Assembly (NCBI GenBank): GCA_027604005.1
Contig: JADGJT010000570.1
Span: forward strand, 1 to 11,594
Direction of reading: 5' to 3'
Length of the DNA stretch: 11,594 nt
Source: Dinochytrium kinnereticum
Lineage: Eukaryota; Chytridiomycota; Chytridiomycetes; Chytridiales; Chytridiaceae
Below the pieces are notes generated by a model that did no database searches, was not told the origin of the DNA, and saw nothing but the letters and a program-made list of their open reading frames with translations. This document shows positions 1 through 7,228 of the stretch, in pieces. Made by a program: the position numbers and the translations under genes. Numbering within the stretch: the stretch's first letter is position 1; each line of letters begins with the position of its first letter.

Positions 1-33
1 CACACAAACAACCAAAAAAAAAAAAAAAAACAG

Positions 34-1311
34 TACCGCCAACCCTGCGACGTATACTCTTACGGCGTCGTCCTGACCGAGTTGGCAAGCTGGATAGGCC
101 CATTCTCAACGCCGGTCTCTGAAATCAGATACGATGTTTTTCATAGGCTTCTTGTGGTTGAGAGACGAGTTCCGGAGATGACGTTTCAATCGGATGTTCC
201 GGAGAGGATTGTGGAGCTTTTGAGGGATTGCTTGAGCGTGGATCCTGGGACTCGGCCGACTTTTTCGGAGGTTGTTCGGGTTTTGGATGGTGTTTTGGGG
301 GGTCTGGGTGGGGGGGTGGATGCTTTTGATGTTACGGAGACGAAAGTCTCGGAGAGGTTTAATGTGAGGTTTTGATGTGGTTTTGGTTTTGGTTTTGGTT
401 TTGGTTTGTCTTGTTTGTTGACGTGTCGATTCTGATCTGTATCCTTTCAGAACTCCCACCCACCTCCTGATGCGAATGTCAAAGCACTTCCTCCTCTTCA
501 TGACGAGTCCCCCCCCGCTGTTCCTGAGAAGGAGGGAATGCAACGGCTTTTTGGAAGCCGACGGAGACTTTTCATCTTGGGTGTTGTGGGAGGAGTGGTG
601 TTGGTTGCGATCGTTGTTGTGGTGGTTGTTTTGATAATGAGGAAGAGGGATGAGAAGAATAGGGTTGTGAGATTTGTTGCTTTTGATGGGAGGTGTTTGG
701 GGGTGCGGGGGATGGGGGGGTGCGTGGATGGCGATCCTGGGCAGAGGTTTTTGGTTGAAAGTGAGTTTTTTGCTTTTTTTCTTTTGTTTTTTTCGTGATG
801 CGTTTTTGCTTCTTCTTCTCCCTTCTTGTGTGAAGCATTGACTTAATTATTTTTTTTCCCTTTTTTTCCCCCACCAACGTTGTTTATTCTATATCTTATT
901 TGTCTTACCTCTATATTTTTTTTCTGTTGCTAGCTAATGGACTCTTCTCCAATACGATAAAACATGAGGCTACGGGAGATTGCCTCCAACCACCCTTATT
1001 GGTGATTATCTTTATGTTGCATTGTTTAGTGTCTCTAACGCCGCTTAGGTTGCACCCACCACGCTGGAGTATGGAAACTTTCCGGTGTCGTTCGCATCCT
1101 GTAGCCTTTTATCATTTCCGGTCACATGGAGCTCGACGACGAATTTGGGGACGCTGACCTCTTCTCTTTTGTTTGATACTTGCTTGAATGCTACGGTGTT
1201 TAGATTGAAGTGAGCTTTTCCTTTCCTTTCTTTTCTTTTGGGCCCTCCTTGTTGTTCCTTTTGCTTTTGTCCTTTTTTTTTTTTTTTTTTGAAAGCAGAG
1301 TTTGGCGCTAA
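34..1311 (+). CDS. Protein kinase (TKL-like) C-lobe, TM helix and beta-trefoil-like tail; 5' end outside window
   Basis: Predicted exons are 34-363, 451-760, 934-1001, 1049-1209 and 1299-1311 (882 bases, 293 codons plus stop). Exon 1 holds kinase subdomain IX (CDVYSYGVVLTELASW) and subdomain XI with its invariant Arg (DPGTRPTF). The ATP site and catalytic loop lie upstream of the window. Exon 2 has a Pro-rich linker, then a Val-rich membrane helix (568-639) with basic flanks (GSRRR before, MRKR after). The tail has GRCLGV and GQRF, then IKHEATGDCLQ, LFDTCLNATVFRLK and a final VWR. This Cys-Leu pattern resembles ricin-type beta-trefoil repeats, a sugar-binding fold. All introns are GT-AG and keep phase (0, 1, 0, 2); intron 3 has a CTAAC branch site 10 bases before its acceptor. 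If the kinase is cytosolic, the tail would face outside or the lumen. The alternative is that the kinase simply ends at the TGA at 373-375 and a second gene follows. The kinase call is strong, the full fusion moderate. Confidence 0.62.
364..450 (+). other. Predicted intron with GGTTTT repeats in the kinase gene
   Basis: The donor is GTGAGG after an AAT codon and the acceptor is TTTCAG at 450; both flanks are phase 0, so the frame continues past the in-frame TGA at 373. A CTGAT branch-like site lies at about 432. The intron contains five GG pairs separated by TTTT or similar runs (379-404). This splice decides whether the kinase is joined to the membrane helix. Confidence 0.55.
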
Positions 1312-2399
1312 CTGGATTTTTTTTTTCCCCCCTTTTTTTTTGTTCTCTCTTTTATTTATTAGCCCTTGTAATAAAGATGCGAGGGAAATGATCTGGAAGA
1401 AAGAGGATGTGTGAGAGAAAGTGGGGACTTCTCTTCAGTGCTGGTCACTTGAAGGGCTGTTTAGTTTTCCTCGGCTTCTTCTTTTCATGTTTTTTTTCTT
1501 TCTTTCTTCTTTTTTGTCAGTAATTTTCGAGACTTGTTGGCGTGTAAGCCTGTGAACGGTTACTTGCTGGGGGGGGTTTTTGTTTGTTTGTTTGTTTTTT
1601 TGTTGTTTTTTTTTGTCTTGTTGTTCGAATCTGATTTTGGGAGGTGATGGCCTCTGACTCTTCTTGTTGAGGATGGCTGGGAATTATACCGGTGGATGTG
1701 AGTTGGCATTGGTGTGTCGTGCATGGTGCCTCTTTCAACTATGCGCCAAACGCTTTGTTGCCTAATGTCAATGGTAAAATAAGTTATTCTGATGTTTTGA
1801 TATTGTGTTGACCAATCTCCTTTGTGGGGCCGCCAAGTTGTGAGGCACTGATGTAGCTATTGTTGCTTTTTTTTGTTTTGAGGTGGATTTTCGAGCTCTT
1901 TCTTATCTTCCGATTGTTTGGATGAGATTGTGTGGAAGCATGATACTGGGCTTCCAAGTCTCTGAACGTGTGTGTTTTGTGGACTTGGTAGTGTATATAT
2001 TTATTTTTTTTTTTCGCAACCATACAGATGTTTTGAGACTTTTCTTGAGGACCAAACGCTTTCTTCCTTTCTTTTATTGACTCACAAGCGTTCTTTTTTT
2101 TTTTCTTTGGAAAGAGCACTTTCTCAAAATCAAACAGCAAAAACAGAAAGCCGACGGAAAGCAAATGAGGCAAGACCGAAATCTGCCAAGTGGGGATGAC
2201 AAAGACGCAAGAAACATTTGGACGACAAGAAAACAATAGAGAGAGATCTTAAAGGGAAGGCAACAGAAGATATGAGAATGTAAAAAGGAAATGAGAGCCC
2301 AAAACAAAGGAATCCACAAGCAGAATAGTTGTTGTCGTATTTTTTTTGGAAAAAAGGTGCAGAAATGGTTCAACCTCAAAAAAAAAATAAAAACTGCAT
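1312..2399. other. Homopolymer-rich spacer between convergent genes
   Basis: No convincing gene is seen on either strand. The spacer holds the 3' ends of the kinase gene (plus) and the RING/C2H2 gene (minus). It is rich in T and A runs, including a (GTTT)n tract near 1577-1600. Reverse-strand AATAAA signals (TTTATT on plus) at 1999-2004 and 2073-2078 could serve the RING/C2H2 gene, which would give it a 3' UTR of about 320-400 bases. Open frames here encode low-complexity Lys, Phe or Asn-rich stretches and look like chance. Confidence 0.6.
1370..1375 (+). terminator. Polyadenylation signal AATAAA for the kinase gene
   Basis: AATAAA lies about 60 bases after the predicted stop at 1309-1311, in a T-rich sequence. 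This is a reasonable 3' UTR length and supports the gene ending here. Confidence 0.4.
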
Positions 2400-3851
2400 T
2401 CATTTGTGGTGAACAGCCGAGCTGTGCATTTTCAAAGCATGAAAGTCAATAAAGACCTTTCCGCAGCAGGTCCAGACAGTATGCCGACCAGTCCTCCTCA
2501 GATGATTCTGCAACGCACTTCTACTGGTAAATTTCCGTGAGCAGCCACGGTCGGGGCACTGGTTCTCCGTATACCAATTAGGCTTGTTGGCAACCATTTG
2601 GTAGACGTTCAGATCGACACTCGTTTGGCAATTGTTTAAGTCCTCCTCCTCATTCTCCTCTTCAGCTTCTCCCTCCTCTTCTTCTTCTTCCTCCTCTTCA
2701 CTAGCTTCTGTTTCGTCGTCGAAAGATTCCTCGTACTCCTCTTCCTCATCATACCCCATCGACTCAGACTCCTCATAATCTGCATCCTCATCATCTACAA
2801 CAAAGTCCTCATCTTCTTCGTCGTCAAGTGCGGATTCAAAGTAGCTGTCAAAGTTCTGGCGACCGTTTACCGGGGGGTCAGGGCTGCGGTAGGTCTCATC
2901 CGTTATCAATGGCGACCTGCATAAGGGGCATGTGGGGGCGGTGCTGAACCAGCGGAACAGACAGAGGGCGTGATAGGAATGGCGGCAGCAATCCACGCGA
3001 ATGTTGGGATCATTTTCTAGGCAGACTGCACAGGATCTCAAAGATTGGTTGGTCTGCTGTGGTTGCGGTGGTTCCTCCTCCGTTTTTATCTCTGTATTCA
3101 TATGAACTTGATCCTGCGATGGTTGCTCCTCCGTCTCTACTTTCATATGCGATGATTCCTCCTCCATCTCTACTCTCACAGCCGATGGTTCCTCCTCCAT
3201 CTCTACTCTCACAGGCGATGGTTCCTCCTCCATCTCTACTTTCATAGGCGATGGTTCCTCCTCCATCTCTTCCTCCTTCTTTACAGCCTCCAGCTCCATC
3301 TCGCGCTCTTGCTGTTGTTGTTCGGGCCGATGCTGTTGGTGGTGAGGTGGTTGATGACCTTCGTCGTTACGAAAAGGCTGCTGATCCTGCTGCTGATGGA
3401 GTGGTTGATGACCTTCCTGGTTACTAGAAAGCGGCTGCTCCTGCTGATGATTAATTGGATATTGCTGGTGATTAGAGGGTTGCTGCTGCTGCTGCTGCTC
3501 CTCCTGCAACTCTGCGTGCTGCATCAGCTGCAACCGCATCTCCTCCAACAGCTCTTCTTGCATGGTATCGAATCGAAAGTTCGAGGAACTAGCCAGCAAG
3601 GCAGTGGTGAACGCTGCAGCAAATGCGGCCGGTCGAAAAGAGTTGGGTTCCATTGAAAACGTGGATGAATGCGAATGCGTCGGAGATGACTGGTTGGGAT
3701 GGGTTGCGCTTCCTCGGCTGCTGCTCGACCGCGAAGGTGCAGTTGCAGGATATGGGCTTTGACTGCTGCCTTCGAGCTCGTTGGCTGAACTCTCATCACG
3801 CCTGCTGCGCTTGTGCTGGAAGTAGACTCGGTTAAGGGGATGAGATGGCAT
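2400..3851 (-). CDS. RING-H2 and C2H2-like zinc finger protein, probable E3 ubiquitin ligase
   Basis: A single exon of 483 residues. The N-terminal third is Ser-rich, then Gln/His-rich with a polyQ run near residues 119-125 and an 18-residue Gln/His repeat. Residues about 190-245 are repeats of KVEMEEEPSPV type. The RING-H2 finger spans residues 274-311: CAVC, then a DCCRH / YHALC core, then CPLC, giving all eight zinc ligands. RING-H2 domains bind E2 enzymes and promote ubiquitin transfer; the substrate cannot be read here. A strongly acidic Asp/Glu region follows (about 339-410). The C-terminus has a C2H2-like pair: CPDRGC with FTSRSALQNH (from residue 432), then WTCCGKVF with ALKMH. The spacing is odd (Cys-x4-Cys, His-x6-His; adjacent Cys in the second), so these may be divergent fingers used for protein or nucleic-acid binding. 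The start is the first Met of the frame. It lies downstream of, and parallel to, the MATE gene. Confidence 0.85.
   Translation of the reverse strand: MPSHPLNRVYFQHKRSRRDESSANELEGSSQSPYPATAPSRSSSSRGSATHPNQSSPTHSHSSTFSMEPNSFRPAAFAAAFTTALLASSSNFRFDTMQEELLEEMRLQLMQHAELQEEQQQQQQPSNHQQYPINHQQEQPLSSNQEGHQPLHQQQDQQPFRNDEGHQPPHHQQHRPEQQQQEREMELEAVKKEEEMEEEPSPMKVEMEEEPSPVRVEMEEEPSAVRVEMEEESSHMKVETEEQPSQDQVHMNTEIKTEEEPPQPQQTNQSLRSCAVCLENDPNIRVDCCRHSYHALCLFRWFSTAPTCPLCRSPLITDETYRSPDPPVNGRQNFDSYFESALDDEEDEDFVVDDEDADYEESESMGYDEEEEYEESFDDETEASEEEEEEEEEGEAEEENEEEDLNNCQTSVDLNVYQMVANKPNWYTENQCPDRGCSRKFTSRSALQNHLRRTGRHTVWTCCGKVFIDFHALKMHSSAVHHK
3118..3270 (-). repeat. 33-base tandem repeat inside the RING/C2H2 gene
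   Basis: Four full units (3118-3150, 3151-3183, 3184-3216, 3217-3249) and a partial fifth, each 33 bases and nearly identical in the middle units. They encode the 11-residue acidic repeat with consensus KVEMEEEPSPV. Because 33 is a multiple of three, unit gain or loss keeps the frame. Confidence 0.9.
3347..3454 (-). repeat. 54-base imperfect duplication coding Gln/His-rich segments
   Basis: A 15-base core recurs at 3347-3361 and 3401-3415, 54 bases apart, with diverged sequence between. It encodes two copies of an 18-residue EGHQP...QQQ-type segment next to the polyQ run. Confidence 0.7.
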
Positions 3852-4094
3852 GTTGCGTAAAGGAAAAATTCCTCTCGGACAAAAGAGTGCCAGTCCTCAT
3901 TAGGCTTTTTTGAGCCATCAATCAACGGCCACAGTAATTGATATTGCTGGCATTTAAGAAAAAGTGAGAACAGTGCATCATCTGCGCGGTTTATTTATTC
4001 TATCGGTCATTCGTTTTCTTTTCTGCGTGTTCCAAACGATAATGGCGTCGTTCACGCGTATCTCATGCTTCGGGTCGCTCAACACAGCTCCTTT
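3852..4094. other. Spacer: MATE 3' end and RING/C2H2 promoter side
   Basis: No gene is seen. TTTATTTATT at 3990-3999 reads as two overlapping AATAAA signals on the minus strand, about 100 bases past the MATE stop, and probably ends that transcript. The rest should hold the 5' UTR and promoter of the RING/C2H2 gene; I recognise no clear TATA or CCAAT box. Confidence 0.5.
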
Positions 4095-6190
4095 TTAGCA
4101 CTCATCAGATGCATTTTCCGGGGTTCTCGTCCCGCTTTCCTCTTCAAAATCAAGAGCCGGTTTTCCAGAGATGAGGTCATGTGCTCTCAAGGCCTCGGCC
4201 CTCCAGTCTGTGCGGTAGATAATCACAACCTGAACGATGCTTACGAGGATGAGGCCGATGGTCAAGCCCAGCCAGAGTCCAAATAAACCTAGGCTGTGTC
4301 GAAAGCATGCTGTTTTGGGTAGTGGATTAGCCTTCAACGCTTAAAAGATCTGGCGCTGTACCGTAAAATCCGATTGGAAGACCAATAACGTAGTATGCAA
4401 ATATATTCAGGTAGGCTCCAATGTCTTGGCGGCCGATTCCTCGAAGAATACCACCGCTTATGGCACCCGTGGCATCAGATAGCTGAAAGACTAAGATAAT
4501 GGATTATTGTCATAGATCCTAGAATCTAGCACCAACCTGCCGCTAGTGGAAGGACTTCAGCCACAATCTTCACAACGGCCATGTCCTCAGTCCAGAGCAA
4601 TCCCCATTGATCTTTCACAGCAAGCAATATAATCGAGTTTACCATGGCCAAGCACTGGCCGATTCCTAAGGCACCAAATGCCGACATTTTGGCTCGGTTT
4701 GGACATTCCGCGCCGAGTGCGTTCCCGATACGAGTGGTGGCAGCGATAGCAAACCCCAATGGAATCATGTATGTGAGACCACATGTGTTCAATACGATGG
4801 TCTGGGCGGCGAGGTAACTTTCTCCAAGGAGGCCGCTGCCAAGTGCTATGATTTCAAAGGCCCACCATTCTGAAGCCATCATGGCGATGCCTGGGGTTCC
4901 TAGTGATAAGAACATCCAGAGCTTCTGCGAGCTACGGTGAATGAGTTAGATTTGCCAGAAGTTATTTAAGGAAAACGAGGCAAACCTGAACATCTCGGAT
5001 GATTCGAATCCTCCCCAGCATTCACCACCCTTTATGAAAAGCACATAGAGAATCATAAGGAGTGCAAGTATACAATAAGATATGCTAATTGCAATAGGGG
5101 CCCCCATAACTCCAATATTCCAACTTGACCAGACTGGAATAGTTCGGTTAGATTCAAAACCCACAAAGATGGCTTCACTTACCAAGGACGTATTGTAGTA
5201 GGATGTTAATTGGCGAGACCACAATAATAATCACCATACTCGCTGACATGATTCCCTGACTTTGCAAATACCTCTTCACAGCTTCTCCCACGAAGTAAGG
5301 AAACAATCCAGGGATCATGCATCTCGCAAACTGCCCCGAAAGCTTTGCGATTTCTGCATCCTGTCCCGCCAGAATCAGAATGCTTTCCGTAAAGCACCAA
5401 ACTCCTGCAATGGGAATGCACAGAAGCCCCAAAATTAGAATTCCTCGTTGAAGGTGTCGTCCGAGCTCTTTTTTTTCAAGGTTGCCTTTAATCGCTTCGC
5501 CGTAGGCTTGAGAGCAGAGTGTGTCAAGGGCTGTTGCCATACTGTGCCATAAAAGTTTTAGCAGGCTCGCTCCATTCTTTGATTAGCAACTTAATTCTTA
5601 CCCAATTCCAATGGAAAATCCTGTGACGTTGCAAAACAGAGTGCAGAGCGCCATGGCTGCAAGCGCCTGTGTGGAATGGCGACCCAGGAAAAAAACGGCT
5701 GCAATAAAAATGCTGTTTCGTAGTATGTATCCAGCCGATATAGGCCATGATAGTGGGATGAGGGCGCGTGCCTGACGAAGTTGTTAATAATTAAGCGTAA
5801 AGAAAGAAATAAAGGAAAGATATAGATAGATACAAGGGAGATGGTTGCTATTTTTTTCTTGTAGGAAGAATATTATGGTTTTTCTACCTCAAAAACAACA
5901 TGCGAAAATGTAACATCATCCTCTATATCCCTTTGGAACAACGCTCCTATATCATCTTCAACAGCGCAGGTACTTGCTCTTCCTCCTGCAACTGCCGTCA
6001 GTAGAGAGGACGATGACGCATGAGAGGACGAAGGAGAATCAATTTCGTGCCGTCTTATCGGCCCCCTCAGCAACGGCGTGGTTTCATCACCCTCATCGAT
6101 TACGGACGGGTGATTCTCGACATCATATATGTCAGAATTTGGTTGCGGAAGGGACTGAATGAAAGTGTTGGGTTGCTGTCCAGATATCAT
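4095..6190 (-). CDS. MATE-family multidrug/metabolite exporter, seven exons
   Basis: Exons on the minus strand are 6190-5888, 5771-5602, 5541-5183, 5133-4986, 4931-4537, 4490-4362 and 4309-4095, in total 1719 bases (572 residues plus stop). The frame stays open through six GT-AG introns of 46-116 bases, several with CTAAC or CTAAT branch sites. MATE hallmarks read in order: NSIFIAAVFFLGR, VTGFSIGIGMATALDTLCSQAYG across a splice, SPINILLQYVL, MGAPIAISIS, PGIAMMASEWWAFEI, GGILRGIGRQ and GLFGLWLGLTIG. These cover both six-helix halves. MATE proteins expel organic cations or toxic metabolites in exchange for H+ or Na+; fungal relatives include yeast ERC1. The N-terminus (about 100 residues) is hydrophilic and contains ETTPLL (residues 36-41), an acidic dileucine motif that often directs proteins to vacuole or lysosome membranes. 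The start is the first Met of exon 1. The substrate is unknown. Exon 1's donor (GTAGAA) is the least certain junction. Confidence 0.9.
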
Positions 6191-7228
6191 CGCCTGAGAG
6201 GAAGTCGACTAACAAGTACAGGTGTGATGTTTGATATCTTATCTGCGATTCTTTCGCATTGTATTGACACTAAACAACGCTTTCAGATCATGATTGGAAG
6301 ACTAGTTGTTCCTTCAACAAAGTGGCACGTCTTTCCCGCAGCGATTGTAAAGCAGTTCAATAATGCTGGACTGTTGGGCGAGCATCTCTTAGCACAGTGT
6401 ATTGCTTTAGCCAATCGACCGAGGGAAAAGGACAATTGAGTTAGCAGAAAGGTTAAAGCTGCATCTGAATACCACGATTATCCACTTTTATTCTTGATCT
6501 CATTCTTCATATTTCAGAAAGTGAAAACCAAACCAGTACCTCGCCATGACCTAAACACCTTGAGCATCACCAAACCGCAAACATCAACCCAGCAAGAATT
6601 GCCCATGTTGTTAGACTTTGGATGCGAATCTTTGAATGGGTGACCAGCGCTTGCCTTCTGACTCTTAAAACATTATTCCCTAATACACTGCTCCCTTTGT
6701 AACAGCGATGTCTTCCGCGGCATGCACTGTAGGAAAGAAAACCAGTGATACATTGGCGGGGTCTTGGAAGAGTATCAGACGGCCCTTTCTTACGCGACTT
6801 CTTCACGGGAGTCCATGTAGAAAAAAAGTCGTTTGCCAGCAATACGATGGCAAATGACCAGTTTATTTGATCATGTGCAAGCAGAGGAGTAGATGGGAAC
6901 ACTGAACTCGTGGCTGGCACAGGGCCCCAATATCAAAAGCCAGGGATCACTCTTTATACATGAAAACAGAGTTGGCGCGTTAGGAAATATCCCCTCTGTG
7001 CTGATAAGGATAATGCTGCGTGGAAGCACGAGATGCAAGACCAGGAGAGCCCCTGTAGCCCAGCTGCACGAGCTGACATCGATCTCAGAGGTGAGCCGCC
7101 ACCAGTGCTCCTCCTCTCAGCCCTTGAGCTGAAATGCGCAAGGCAGTAGCAGCTCAGCTGCATCGCCCTGTAGGGGTCTTCACGAAAGCAGACGCGCGGA
7201 CAGCAATTGACGCGACAAGCACCCTCTG
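6191..7228. other. Divergent spacer between MATE and RING-vWA genes
   Basis: This about 1 kb stretch should contain both promoters and 5' UTRs. A CCAAT pentamer lies at 6411-6415. A minus-strand frame (6567-6920) ends in a hydrophobic tail (TTWAILAGLMFAVW), and another minus-strand frame around 6680-6800 reads LILFQDPANVSLVFFPTV. Neither matches a family I recognise nor has a clear start, so I do not call a gene. Confidence 0.45.

Noticed and set aside
379..404. GGTTTT repeats as an internal telomere-like tract
   Set aside because: Only about four units, inside an intron, and not the common fungal TTAGGG repeat; a simple microsatellite is more likely.
106..543. 145-codon minus-strand frame opposite the kinase exon
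   Set aside because: It is antisense to a clear kinase motif region, and its Lys/Thr/Asn-rich sequence comes from the G/T-rich coding strand.
1784..2236. 150-codon minus-strand frame in the spacer
   Set aside because: Low-complexity Lys/Asn sequence built from T homopolymers, no domain, and it overlaps other equally long chance frames.
3524..3925. 133-codon minus-strand frame overlapping the RING/C2H2 N-terminus
   Set aside because: It is out of frame with the well-supported RING protein and has no motif of its own.
6020..6439. 139-codon plus-strand frame
   Set aside because: It lies mostly antisense to MATE exon 1 and its upstream region, and has no recognisable domain.
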